Assembly: GCF_005144585.1 (NCBI RefSeq)
Contig: NZ_SSMQ01000014.1
Coordinates: 62,001 to 126,000, forward strand
Direction: 5' to 3'
Source: Polyangium fumosum
GTDB taxonomy: Bacteria; Myxococcota_A; Polyangia; Polyangiales; Polyangiaceae
DNA length: 64,000 nucleotides
The position numbers were made by a program, and so were the translations under genes. A model generated the notes under the pieces. The model ran no database searches and was not told the origin of the DNA. It saw only the letters and a program-made list of their open reading frames with translations. Shown piece after piece: positions 38,089 to 46,554 of the stretch; within the stretch, counting starts at the first letter, position 1, and each line of letters starts with the position of its first letter.

Positions 38089-38730
38089 TCAATCGGGTCG
38101 TTCGATCGGAAGGCCCTCGGCTTCCCAGCCGAGGAAGCCGCTCTCGAGGAACGCGATCTGCACGTCGCTCTTCGCGAGCGTCTCGACGACGACCTTCGCC
38201 TTGTCGCCAGCGCGGTCGTAGAGGACCGGCTCGCCCGGGAGCATGTGGAGCTCGGCAAGGCGGGTCTCGATCTCTTCGAGCGGGATGTTGACGGCGCCCG
38301 GGATACGCGCGCGGTTGTAGGCAGCGGCCTCGCGCGTGTCCACGGCGACGACCTGGTGTTGCTTGAGGAGCTGCGCGAGCTCCTGCACGCGGATGGCGCC
38401 CTCGGCCCGCGGGAGGAAGGGATCGAGCAGCTCGCGCAGGCGCGCCTTGCGCACGGCGCCTTGTTCTCCGGCGACAGGGCGGCCGCGGAAGAAGACCATG
38501 AACGTCGGCACGGCCTGCACGCGCATCGCCTGCGCGAGGCGCTTGCTCTGGTCGATGTTCACCTTGACGAACTTGGCTTTGCCTTCGAGCTCGCGCGAGA
38601 GCGCCTCGACCTCGGGGGCCACCGTTTTGCAGGGGCCGCACCAGTCGGCGTAGAAGTCGATGAGGACGGGCAGCTCGCTGCGCAGGACCTCGCGTTCGAA
38701 ATCTTGCTCGGAAATGACGGGGACCGGCAT
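38089..38730 (-). CDS. thioredoxin-rhodanese fusion protein
   Basis: About 213 residues from MPVPVISEQDFEREVL. Residues 1-108 are a thioredoxin domain with redox motif WCGPC (VLIDFYADWCGPCKTVAPEV) and cis-Pro segment QAVPTFMVF. Residues ~115-213 are a rhodanese-like domain (VVAVDTREAAAYNRARIPGAVNIPLEEI, FLGWEAEGLPI). The rhodanese active loop normally holds a Cys (Y-C-R-x-G); here it reads LYDRAGDKA, with Asp at that place, so sulfur transfer is unlikely. The rhodanese part may be a binding module for the thioredoxin. The frame continues upstream, but the 38730 ATG gives the thioredoxin N-terminus. Cytoplasmic, no signal peptide. Confidence 0.9.
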   Translation of the reverse strand: MPVPVISEQDFEREVLRSELPVLIDFYADWCGPCKTVAPEVEALSRELEGKAKFVKVNIDQSKRLAQAMRVQAVPTFMVFFRGRPVAGEQGAVRKARLRELLDPFLPRAEGAIRVQELAQLLKQHQVVAVDTREAAAYNRARIPGAVNIPLEEIETRLAELHMLPGEPVLYDRAGDKAKVVVETLAKSDVQIAFLESGFLGWEAEGLPIERPD

Positions 38731-38824
38731 GGGAGGAAGTCCATAGCGAGAGTCCAGGCCGATGGCGAGGGGTCTCGCCCATCGGCGCAAGCGAGCGGCG
38801 AATCAAGGCCGGGCCTTCGGTAGG

Positions 38825-39997
38825 ATGTCCTCCGTGCAGGACACCCAGGACGCCCCGCCGCCTTCGTCGAAGAGCCTGGCCTCGGGTCGCAAGAGGCCCC
38901 GGCCGAGCCTGATCCTCTCGAACGAGCCCACGCCCGGCGCGCCGCCCGGCACGCTCCTCGTCGAGGACCCGAACAAGCCGAAGATCTACCTGATCGACTA
39001 CTGCCTCGAGCACATCGTCGAGAAATGGATCGACTCGGTCGACGAGGCCGTGCCTTACCTGACCGACGACCGCCCGAGCGTCACGTGGATCGACGTGCAG
39101 GGGATCGGGCACAAGCCGACGTTCGAGCGGCTCGGGGAGATCTTCGGCATCCACCCGCTCGCGCTGGAGGACGTGGTGAACGTGCCGCAGCGGCCGAAGA
39201 GCGACGTGTACCCGGAGCAGCAGGTGATCATCTGCCGGATGGCGCAGTCCAACGTGAAGGGCGCGCTCGTGACCGAGCAGATCGCGATCGTGTTCGGCAA
39301 AGGCTTCGTGCTGACGGTGCAGGAGGAGCCGAGCGCGGACGTGCTCGAACCGGTGCGCGAGCGCATCCGCAAAGGAAGGCAGCTCATGCGGACGGGCGGC
39401 GCCGACTACCTCGCGTACGCGCTCTTCGACGCGATCATCGACGGGTTTTACCCCGTGCTCGAGAAGCTCAGCGACCGGCTCGACGAGATCGAGCTCGACG
39501 CGTTGCAGGGCAAGGACGGGACGGCGCACCAGATCCACGACGTGAAGCGGGATCTGCTCGCGCTGCGGCGGACGATCTGGCCGCAGCGCGAGGTCGCGAA
39601 CTCGCTGCTCCGGGACGGATCGCCGCACATCCAGGAGCACACGCGGATCTATCTGCGCGACACGTACGACCACGCGGTGCAGGTGATGGATATGGTCGAG
39701 ACGTTCCGCGAGATCGCCTCGGGCCTCATGGATCTGCACCTCTCCGGCGTGTCGAACCGGATGAACGAGATCATGAAGGTGCTCACGATCATCTCGACGA
39801 TCTTCCTGCCGCTCACGTTCATCGCGGGCGTGTACGGCATGAACTTCGACACGAAGATCTCGCCGTACAACATGCCCGAGCTGGAATGGCGGTTCGGATA
39901 TCCGGCCTCGATCGGGCTCATGTTGCTGAGCGTGGCGGGGCTCTTCGTCTTCTATTGGCGAAAGGGTTGGATCGGGAACCGTCGCCGCGATCCGTGA
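38825..39997 (+). CDS. corA: CorA-family magnesium/cobalt transporter
   Basis: About 390 residues. The C-terminus has the two CorA helices and the signature YGMNF (TIISTIFLPLTFIAGVYGMNFD), followed by GLMLLSVAGLFVFYWRKGWIG. The N-terminal funnel domain includes VTWIDVQGIGHKPTFERLGEIFGIHPLALEDVVN. CorA pentamers import Mg2+ (and Co2+, Ni2+) across the inner membrane. A roughly 50-residue Pro/Ser/Arg-rich extension precedes the funnel. Starts ATG 38825 or GTG 38834 are both possible. The stop lies inside a terminator hairpin. Confidence 0.93.
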   Translation: MSSVQDTQDAPPPSSKSLASGRKRPRPSLILSNEPTPGAPPGTLLVEDPNKPKIYLIDYCLEHIVEKWIDSVDEAVPYLTDDRPSVTWIDVQGIGHKPTFERLGEIFGIHPLALEDVVNVPQRPKSDVYPEQQVIICRMAQSNVKGALVTEQIAIVFGKGFVLTVQEEPSADVLEPVRERIRKGRQLMRTGGADYLAYALFDAIIDGFYPVLEKLSDRLDEIELDALQGKDGTAHQIHDVKRDLLALRRTIWPQREVANSLLRDGSPHIQEHTRIYLRDTYDHAVQVMDMVETFREIASGLMDLHLSGVSNRMNEIMKVLTIISTIFLPLTFIAGVYGMNFDTKISPYNMPELEWRFGYPASIGLMLLSVAGLFVFYWRKGWIGNRRRDP

Positions 39998-40029
39998 GCC
40001 ACGGATCTCGAGGCGACGGTTTGTTGCTT
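39979..40029 (+). terminator. terminator overlapping the corA stop
   Basis: Two nested stems, CCGTCGCC/GGCGACGG (outer) and GATCCGTG/CACGGATC (inner, AGC loop), are followed by TTTGTTGCTT. The left arms lie in the last corA codons and the TGA lies at the loop. A strong intrinsic-type terminator. Confidence 0.75.
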
Positions 40030-40094
40030 CCCTCCGGCCCCGGCGAAACGCGCCCGCGCGACGGGGCATCTGCGGTTCGAGAGAGGGGAGAAAC

Positions 40095-41171
40095 ATGCAT
40101 TCGTGGATGTCCTGCACGTCCGAAAATGGATGGAGACGCGCCGCTTTGGGGGCCCCGATCCTCCTGGGAATGCTCTTCGGCTCCGCTTGTACCGAGCCGA
40201 CGGGAGAGCCCGAAGAGGAGGAGGTCATCACGTCCGTTCAGGCGCTCAGCACGACGAACGGGCTCGCGCTGAACGGGCTCGCGTTGAACGGGCTCGCGTT
40301 GAACGGGCTCGCGTTGAACGGGCTCGCGCTGAACGGGCTCGCGTTGAACGGGGTAACGCTCGAAGGGACGACGTTCGTCGGGAAGACGGCGTCGGGCGCG
40401 CCGCTCGCCCCGGACGCGTTCGTCGGCGTGACGCTCACGGGCACGCTGAGCAACGGGCAGACGATCAAGCTGCGGATCGACGATCGCGTGCCGTCGACGC
40501 GCCCCGACGTGTTCCTGTACGAGGTCTCGTACCTGTCGAACACGAGCCAGAACACGTGGAAGAGCCTCTGCGGCACGACGTCGAGTGGTACGCCGCGCCG
40601 CGCGATCCCGCTCGCGGGCACCTGGGACTACTCGCAGAAGAAGCCGACGAGCGGCATGCACCAGCCGTCCGACACGACCTTCACCTTCGCGTGCAGGCCG
40701 TTCGCGATCGCGAAGTGCGTCGAGCTTGGTTACAAGCCGTGGAGCAGCGTGACGGAGTGCGCCGCGCCGGGCGTGTGCAAGGAGATCCCCGGCGCGCTTC
40801 TGCACCAGACGTGCACGCGTATGCTGCGCGCCGATTACTGCGGCGACGGCGTGCCCCACACGCAGGACGGGACGCCCGTGGACGTGTGGGACGAGTTCGG
40901 GATCCAGGACGCCGCCGTGACGGACTTCGCGTTCGAGGCGGAGTGGACGCCGATGGGCGCGCGCTGCATCGAGCACACGCGGTGGCACGGCGATACGAGC
41001 GGATCGGTCGCTGCGTACGTGAACAAAGTGTGCAAGTCGCGATGGGCGAGCGCGCAGCCGACGTACGACTGCGGAGGGGCGAGCTCGACGCTGCACACGG
41101 CGAAGGGGTTCGGCGTTCCGCTGCTCGCCCGTTCGCTCATCGGCAACGAGTCGGCGCTGCCCACGGATTGA
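40095..41171 (+). CDS. ADYC-domain lipoprotein with NGLAL repeats
   Basis: 358 residues. ATG 40095 has a GGGGAG site four bases upstream. Signal peptide with lipobox GSAC near residue 32, then an acidic linker. Six NGLAL units and one NGVTL follow. The C-terminal half is the ADYC domain found in myxobacteria and relatives: Cys-rich with LRADYCGDGVPHTQDGTPVDVWDEFGI. Several Cys pairs suggest disulfides. The short repeats are predicted to form a beta-solenoid-like or Asn-ladder segment on the surface. Function unknown. Confidence 0.85.
   Translation: MHSWMSCTSENGWRRAALGAPILLGMLFGSACTEPTGEPEEEEVITSVQALSTTNGLALNGLALNGLALNGLALNGLALNGLALNGVTLEGTTFVGKTASGAPLAPDAFVGVTLTGTLSNGQTIKLRIDDRVPSTRPDVFLYEVSYLSNTSQNTWKSLCGTTSSGTPRRAIPLAGTWDYSQKKPTSGMHQPSDTTFTFACRPFAIAKCVELGYKPWSSVTECAAPGVCKEIPGALLHQTCTRMLRADYCGDGVPHTQDGTPVDVWDEFGIQDAAVTDFAFEAEWTPMGARCIEHTRWHGDTSGSVAAYVNKVCKSRWASAQPTYDCGGASSTLHTAKGFGVPLLARSLIGNESALPTD
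40257..40361 (+). repeat. seven 15-bp repeats encoding NG(L/V)xL
   Basis: AACGGGCTCGCG(C/T)TG is repeated six times in frame, with a diverged seventh unit (AAC GGG GTA ACG CTC). Copies differ mainly at one synonymous base, so expansion looks recent. Confidence 0.92.
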
Positions 41172-41175
41172 CGTG

Positions 41176-42387
41176 TCAGCCCTTGCGACGAAGACGTTCG
41201 AGCACGGCGCGCGGGGACATCGTGGCGCGGTAGACGTAGATCTCGCCGGCCTCGTCCTCGCCGAGGACCTCCTCGCTCACGCGGAGCTGCTTGCCCACGG
41301 CGAGGAGGAACCTCGCGGGAAAACCCTTGCGAACGAGCTCGACGCGTTGCCAGACGGCCTGTCGGCTCCAGAAACCGAAGGCCTCGAGGAACACTTCTTC
41401 GCCCGTGGTCTCGCTGCGGAAGACGAGGTCGGGGACGCAGGCGATCTCGCCGGGGAGGGCGAAGACGTGATCGTTGTCCGTGACGACCCACTCGGAGCCG
41501 AGGCGCTCGAAGGCCTGCTTGAACACGTCGAGATCGGGGCCCGTGGAGGGGGCCTCGGCGACGTGCGAGACGAGGCCGTCTTCGGGGGCGATTTCGAGGA
41601 CGGCGCGGGTCTTGGCCTTGCCCCACGCGAGCTCGGCGCGGACGTGAAAGGAGCGGAACGCGAGGACCTGCGGGAGGAACATGGCGAGGCGCAGGCCGTA
41701 CTTCTGGACCGCGTCGAAGAGGCTCCACGGGCCGTCGAGCGTGATCGTGTAGCCCTCCGCTGGCGAGCCCTCGACGACGTGGATGAGGCCGTGGAAGCGC
41801 GCGGCGCGAAAGAGCCTGCGGTACCGATCCGGGCCCTCGTCGGCGACGCGGATCGTGACACGCGTGGCCTTGAGCAAGACGGCCTGGGCGAGGCCGAGGT
41901 CGTAGCGCTCGAGCAAGGCGTCGGGGCCGATCGGGCGGAAGGCTTCGAGCCGCTCGTTTTCGCGTAGATCGGCGTAGAGCGCAGCGTCGATCTCCGCCGG
42001 GGTTTTTCCGAGGCGCGGCGCGAGCTCGGCGAGGACGGCGTCGCGATCGAACTCGCTGCGGACGTCGAGCGCGCGGTGGGCAAGGGCTGCGGCGAGGAAG
42101 ACCTCGCGGCGGATCTCCTCGGGATCGACGCCGGCGGGGACAGTCCATGTGCACTGGCCGTCGAGGACCTTGCGCAGGCCGTCGCCGACGAGGCGCGCGT
42201 CGGCGGGGACGGGGACCGCGTCGAGCGCGGCTTCGATCTCGTCGCGGCTGTGGCCGACGGCGCTGCCGAGGATGCGGACGAAGTCTTTCGCGAGCGTCTT
42301 GGCGAGCTCGGCGTCGTTGCCGCGGAGGTAACGAGGAAGGACGCGGCCGCCTTTGCGGCGCACGCGGAGGAGATCACTTGTAAGCAA
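41176..42387 (-). CDS. DUF790/Bax1-type nuclease, partner of XPB
   Basis: 403 residues starting at TTG 42387 (LLTSDLLRVRRKGGRVLPRYL, the family N-terminus), 14 bases inside the end of the helicase gene. The C-terminal nuclease fold has CVPDLVFRSETTGEEVFLEAFGFW followed by a Lys (VRKGFP), the PD-(D/E)xK pattern of Bax1. In archaea Bax1 binds XPB helicase and cuts at repair bubbles. Here the gene directly follows an XPB-type helicase, so a helicase-nuclease complex for nucleotide excision repair is likely. The TTG start and overlap keep it tied to helicase translation. Confidence 0.88.
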   Translation of the reverse strand: MLTSDLLRVRRKGGRVLPRYLRGNDAELAKTLAKDFVRILGSAVGHSRDEIEAALDAVPVPADARLVGDGLRKVLDGQCTWTVPAGVDPEEIRREVFLAAALAHRALDVRSEFDRDAVLAELAPRLGKTPAEIDAALYADLRENERLEAFRPIGPDALLERYDLGLAQAVLLKATRVTIRVADEGPDRYRRLFRAARFHGLIHVVEGSPAEGYTITLDGPWSLFDAVQKYGLRLAMFLPQVLAFRSFHVRAELAWGKAKTRAVLEIAPEDGLVSHVAEAPSTGPDLDVFKQAFERLGSEWVVTDNDHVFALPGEIACVPDLVFRSETTGEEVFLEAFGFWSRQAVWQRVELVRKGFPARFLLAVGKQLRVSEEVLGEDEAGEIYVYRATMSPRAVLERLRRKG

Positions 42388-43747
42388 CGTGCTCCCTCCG
42401 CTTGTCGCTCGTGTACTGCTCGGCGGTGTTCTCGGCGACGAGCTCGTAGAGCAGCGCGCGTTTGTCCGTTCCCTTGCGCAGGATGCGGCCGAGGCGCTGG
42501 ACGTGCTCGCGGACCGAGCCGTTGCCGCTCAACACGATGGCGACGTTGGCCTCGGGGACGTTGACGCCTTCGTTCAGGACCTTCGAGGTGACGACGGCCG
42601 TGAGGTCACCGGCGTTGAAGGCGGCGAGGATGGCGCTGCGCTCCTTGACGCGGGTCTGGTGGGTGATCGCGGGCAGGAGGAAGCGGCGCGAGATCTGGTA
42701 GACGGTCGCGTTGTCCTCGGTGAAGACGATCGTGCGGTCGTGGCGGTGGTTGTGGAGCAAGCGGGCGAGGACGTTGATCTTGCCCGGCGCGGCGAGCGCG
42801 AGCGCGCGTTGCCTGCGGTAGGCGAGGAAGGCCCGACGGCCCGCCTCGCTGCGCGAGGAGAGGTAGAGGAAGCGGCTCCAGCCGTCGGGCGCCGACATGC
42901 GGATGCCCTCTTCGCGGAGGAACGTGACGTACTCGCCGCGGGCGGCGTCGTAGGCCTCGCGCTCCTCGGGCGAGAGCGGGACGCTGATTCGTTCGGTCTC
43001 GTAGGAAGCGAGGTACTCGCCGGAGAGCTCGGTGATGTCCTTGCGATAGACGATGGGGCCGATGAGCTCGTCGTAGGCGCGGCCATCGGTGCGCTCGGGC
43101 GTGGCCGTGAGGCCGAGGCGGAAGGGCGCGATGCTCATGCGCGCGGCGAGCTGGTAGGAGGGGCTCGGGAGGTGATGGCACTCGTCGAAGACGACGAGGC
43201 CGAAGCGCCCGCCGAGCCGATCCATGTGCAGGTGCGCGGAGTCGTAGGTGGTGACGGTGATCGGCTCGACTTCGTGGTAGCCGCCGCCGATGACGCCGAT
43301 GGCGCGGCCGAACGCGGCGGCGAGGATGTCGTACCACTGGTTCAAGAGGTCGAGCGTGGGCACGACGACGAGCGTGGAGCGCTTGCGGCCAGCGATGGCC
43401 ATGGTCGCGACGTAGGTCTTTCCCGCGCCGGTTGGCAGGACGACGACGCCGCGGAAGCGATGAGCGGCCCACGCGTCGAGCGCCTCGCGCTGGTACGGGA
43501 AGGGCTCGTGGCGCGCGGCGGGCTCGATGTCGAGCGTGTCGTAGGTGCGCGCTTCGTCGGTGAAGGCGAGCTTCTTGGCGCGCAGCCAGAGGACGATGTC
43601 CGCGTACGAAGACGCGGGGAGGCGGAAGGTGTTCTCGCGCGCGTCCCATGCGCAAGCGGGCGGCAGGCTCGTCGCGTCGTCCTGCGCGAGGCCGTCGAGG
43701 CGCACGGTGCCGCCCTGAAACGCGAGGCGGAGGCCATCGCTCATCAT
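42374..43747 (-). CDS. XPB-type DEAD/DEAH helicase
   Basis: About 457 residues from MMSDGLRLAFQGGTVRLDGL. N-terminal damage-recognition-like region, then SF2 motifs: PYQREALDAW (Q/0), VVLPTGAGKTYVA (I), VVVPTLDLLNQW (Ia), VVFDECHHLPS (II, DECH), RLGLTATPER (III), TIVFTEDNATVYQISR (IV), VVTSKVLNEGVNVPEANVAI (V) and QRLGRILRKG (VI). The RED-loop-like segment typical of XPB is not obvious. With Bax1 it forms the archaeal-type XPB-Bax1 repair module. The histidine kinase ends 19 bp upstream, so all three are probably one operon. Confidence 0.9.
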   Translation of the reverse strand: MMSDGLRLAFQGGTVRLDGLAQDDATSLPPACAWDARENTFRLPASSYADIVLWLRAKKLAFTDEARTYDTLDIEPAARHEPFPYQREALDAWAAHRFRGVVVLPTGAGKTYVATMAIAGRKRSTLVVVPTLDLLNQWYDILAAAFGRAIGVIGGGYHEVEPITVTTYDSAHLHMDRLGGRFGLVVFDECHHLPSPSYQLAARMSIAPFRLGLTATPERTDGRAYDELIGPIVYRKDITELSGEYLASYETERISVPLSPEEREAYDAARGEYVTFLREEGIRMSAPDGWSRFLYLSSRSEAGRRAFLAYRRQRALALAAPGKINVLARLLHNHRHDRTIVFTEDNATVYQISRRFLLPAITHQTRVKERSAILAAFNAGDLTAVVTSKVLNEGVNVPEANVAIVLSGNGSVREHVQRLGRILRKGTDKRALLYELVAENTAEQYTSDKRREHVAYK

Positions 43748-43766
43748 CTCGGGGGCGGAGGTTAGC

Positions 43767-45386
43767 TCAAACCGAGGACGACGCGCGCGCGCGCGGGGCG
43801 ATCGCGCGGAGGATCTCTTCGAGGTCGGCCGGCGAGAAGGGTTTTTCCAGGCACCGGTTCGGGGCCTGGGCCAGGAAACTGCGGGCATCCTGGGTGAAAG
43901 CGCCGCCCGTCATGTAGACGATGCGCTCGTTCGACTCGGGCATCCGCTCGCAGAGCGCGCGGTGGATGTCGAAGCCAGAAACCCCGGGCATCATCACATC
44001 GCAGAGCACGGCGTCGTAGGGTTTGTCTGAGAGCGCTTCGAGCGCGCCTTTCCAGCTCGTCCGTCCGTCGACGTCGTGGCTGCGCTCGAGCTGGCGCACG
44101 ATGGCCGAGAGGAGCGCGGGCTCGTCGTCGACGACGAGGACCGTGAGGCGCGGGACGGGCGCGCGCTTCGGGATCTCGGAGCGAGGTTCGCCGCCGAGAT
44201 CGACGTTCTCGGCAGGCAGGAGCGTGACGCGGACGACGGTGCCTTTGCCGACCTCGCTCTCGATCTCGATGCGGCCGCCGTGCGCGCTCACGATGCTGCG
44301 GCAGATCGAGAGGCCGAGGCCGCTGCCGACGCCGACGGGCTTGGTCGTGAAGAAGGGCTCGAAGACGCGGTTCATGATCTCGGTCGGGATGCCGGGGCCG
44401 TTGTCGCGGATCTCGACGAGCGCGCTGCCCGAGACCTTGTGCGTGGCCGTGACGACGCGGATCTCGTTCGTCTGCGCCGAGCCTTGCGGGAGGGCCTGGA
44501 GGGCGTTGACGAGCAGGTTCAAGAAGACCTGCCCGAGGCGAGCCTCGTTCGCGTGGACGAGCGGGACGTCGCCGTAGCTGCGGACGAGGCGGGCGCGATG
44601 GCGGATCTCGTTGTCGGCGACCTTGATGGAGGCGTCGAGCACGCGGCGCACGTCGATGGGGCGGCGCTCTTCCTGGTTGGCGCTGGAGAAGACGCGGAAG
44701 TCGCGCACGATCTGCGCGACACGCCCGGTGCCGTCGAGGGCCTCGCCGCAGAAGCCGAGCAGCTCGCGCGCGAGCGCTTGGGTTTCGGTGTCGCCCCGCG
44801 CGCCGGAGGTGCTCGCGAGATCTTCGAGCTTCTTCGTGACGAGCGCGATGTTGAGCGTGACGTAGGCGAGGGGGTTGTTGATCTCGTGGGCGACGCCGGC
44901 GGCGAGCGTGCCCATGGAGTTCATGAGGTTCGCCTGGTAGACGCGCGCCTCGGTCTCGATGCGCGTCGTGATGTCGCGGCAGAGGCTGATGATCGCGATG
45001 CCGCCCTCGAAGGGCGCGGGCGCGGAGGCGACTTCGACGGTGATGACGCCGCCGTCGCGGCGCACGAGGCGGTAGGTGTAGAGCGGCGCGGCCTCGCCCG
45101 TCGCGAGCATGACGCGCACGCGGCGGTTCTCGCGCGTGACGTCCTCGGCGTGGAGGATCTCGCCGAGGGGTCGGCCGTAGAGCGACTCGGCGCTCTCATG
45201 GCCGAGGCACGTGAGGAGCGTGGGGTTGGCGTAGAGGATCTTGCCGCCGCGGTGCACGACGACGAGCTCACTCGTCTTCTCCACGATGAGGCGAAAGAGG
45301 CCCCGCACCCCCGCGAGAGCCTCCTCCACGGCACCTTCGAAGCGGGAGGTCTGTGCGACGTGCTCGTCGTGCATGGCGTGGCCCAT
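43767..45386 (-). CDS. hybrid histidine kinase (PAS-HisKA-HATPase-REC)
   Basis: 539 residues. A PAS domain (~30-150, LVVVHRGGKILYANPTLLTCLG), H-box GTLAAGVAHEINNPLAYV with the phospho-His at ~166, N-box NLLVNALQAL, G-boxes (DNGPGIP, GSGLGLSICRSIVSAHGG) and a C-terminal receiver domain (VLVVDDEPALL, LCDVMMPGVSG with phospho-Asp, CLEKPF). No membrane helices, so a cytoplasmic sensor. It precedes the XPB-Bax1 pair with 19 bp between genes. No separate response regulator with a DNA-binding domain lies nearby. The input is unknown; linkage to DNA repair genes suggests stress signalling, but that is inference. Confidence 0.92.
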   Translation of the reverse strand: MGHAMHDEHVAQTSRFEGAVEEALAGVRGLFRLIVEKTSELVVVHRGGKILYANPTLLTCLGHESAESLYGRPLGEILHAEDVTRENRRVRVMLATGEAAPLYTYRLVRRDGGVITVEVASAPAPFEGGIAIISLCRDITTRIETEARVYQANLMNSMGTLAAGVAHEINNPLAYVTLNIALVTKKLEDLASTSGARGDTETQALARELLGFCGEALDGTGRVAQIVRDFRVFSSANQEERRPIDVRRVLDASIKVADNEIRHRARLVRSYGDVPLVHANEARLGQVFLNLLVNALQALPQGSAQTNEIRVVTATHKVSGSALVEIRDNGPGIPTEIMNRVFEPFFTTKPVGVGSGLGLSICRSIVSAHGGRIEIESEVGKGTVVRVTLLPAENVDLGGEPRSEIPKRAPVPRLTVLVVDDEPALLSAIVRQLERSHDVDGRTSWKGALEALSDKPYDAVLCDVMMPGVSGFDIHRALCERMPESNERIVYMTGGAFTQDARSFLAQAPNRCLEKPFSPADLEEILRAIAPRARASSSV

Positions 45387-45474
45387 CCGTACGAAACTCG
45401 AACCATTCTAGAACGGAAGGCGGACGTGGTTCGGGGTTTCGTGAAGGCGGCAAAAAGCGCGCGCGGCGCGGGGG

Positions 45475-46554
45475 TCAACGCGCTGCCGGGAATACGGCAC
45501 GGCAAAAGGCATCCTGGGTGTCGGCCCACGTAGGCAGCGTCCCGGCGCGTCGCAGGGCGGCGTGTTGCATGGCGTCGAGACGCTGCTCGTCGTTCACGAC
45601 ACGGACGAGCGCGTCTTCGAGCGCGCGCGGATCGCCGGGCGAAACGAGGAGGGCCTCTTCGCCATGGCGGACGACCTCGGGAATGGCGCCCGCGCGACAC
45701 GACACGATGGCGAGGCCGTGCGAAACCGCCTCGGCGAGCGCGATGCCGTACCCCTCGTAGCGGCTCGGGAGGACGAGGACGTCGTGCGCGCCGAGCTCCC
45801 GGGCGAGCGCTTCGTCCGGGAGCGCGCCCGTCACGCGCACGCGGCTCCCGAAGCGGGAGGCCGCGGCGAGCACGCGCGCGGCGTACCACGCGTCGCGATC
45901 GGCAGGCCCGGCGAGCGTGAGCACGGCGCGCGCGGCGACGGCGGCGAACGCTTCGAGCAAGGCGAGCGGATCTTTGCGGGGCGTGAGGGCGCCGAGGAAA
46001 AGAAGGCGCACGGGGGCGCCGCGTGCGCGCGCGGGGGGCGTGGCGCGCGCGCCGAGTCGATCGCGGCCGGGAGGCACGACGGTGATGCGATCCCGCGGGA
46101 GGCCCGCGGCCTTGGCCACACGTGCAGTGGTCTCGCTCGTGACCACGACGTGATCCGAGGCGGTGAGGAGGACACGTTCGAGGGCGAGGCGGAGGTTTGC
46201 GGAGGCGCCCGCTCGTTCGCTTGCGGCGAGGTGATGGAGCAAGGTGACGAGGCGCGGGGACGCTGGCGATCGAGCGCGCAGCGCAGCCGCGAACGCCGCG
46301 CGCGGATGACAGAGCTCGTCGATGATGACGACGTCGTGCATGCGGGGAGAGGACACGCGCGGCGCGAGGAGGCCGAGGAGGCGAACGTTTTCGCGCAGCG
46401 GGGCGAGCGGCCCACGCACGTCGAGGTTCACGACGTCGACGTGGCAGCCGCGTGTCCTCAGGCCCGAGGCGACGATGCGATCGTAGAGGTAGCCGCCCGT
46501 GGGTTGATCGAGCGGGCCATCGACGACGAATGCGACGCGCGCGCCATCAAGCAA
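45475..46554 (-). CDS. glycosyltransferase family 4
   Basis: 359 residues from TTG 46554 (LLDGARVAFVVDGPLDQPTGGYLYDRI), overlapping the previous gene by 8 bases. GT-B fold: N-terminal acceptor domain with DVVIIDELCHPR, then RITVVPPGRD, VRLLFLGALTPRKDPLALLEAF and the GT4 nucleotide-sugar segment VLPSRYEGYGIALAEAVSHGLAIV (Glu in E-x7-E form). It would transfer a sugar from a nucleotide sugar to a small molecule or lipid. In this operon the acceptor is plausibly a pterin-like product. It is the last gene of the operon. Confidence 0.87.
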   Translation of the reverse strand: MLDGARVAFVVDGPLDQPTGGYLYDRIVASGLRTRGCHVDVVNLDVRGPLAPLRENVRLLGLLAPRVSSPRMHDVVIIDELCHPRAAFAAALRARSPASPRLVTLLHHLAASERAGASANLRLALERVLLTASDHVVVTSETTARVAKAAGLPRDRITVVPPGRDRLGARATPPARARGAPVRLLFLGALTPRKDPLALLEAFAAVAARAVLTLAGPADRDAWYAARVLAAASRFGSRVRVTGALPDEALARELGAHDVLVLPSRYEGYGIALAEAVSHGLAIVSCRAGAIPEVVRHGEEALLVSPGDPRALEDALVRVVNDEQRLDAMQHAALRRAGTLPTWADTQDAFCRAVFPAAR

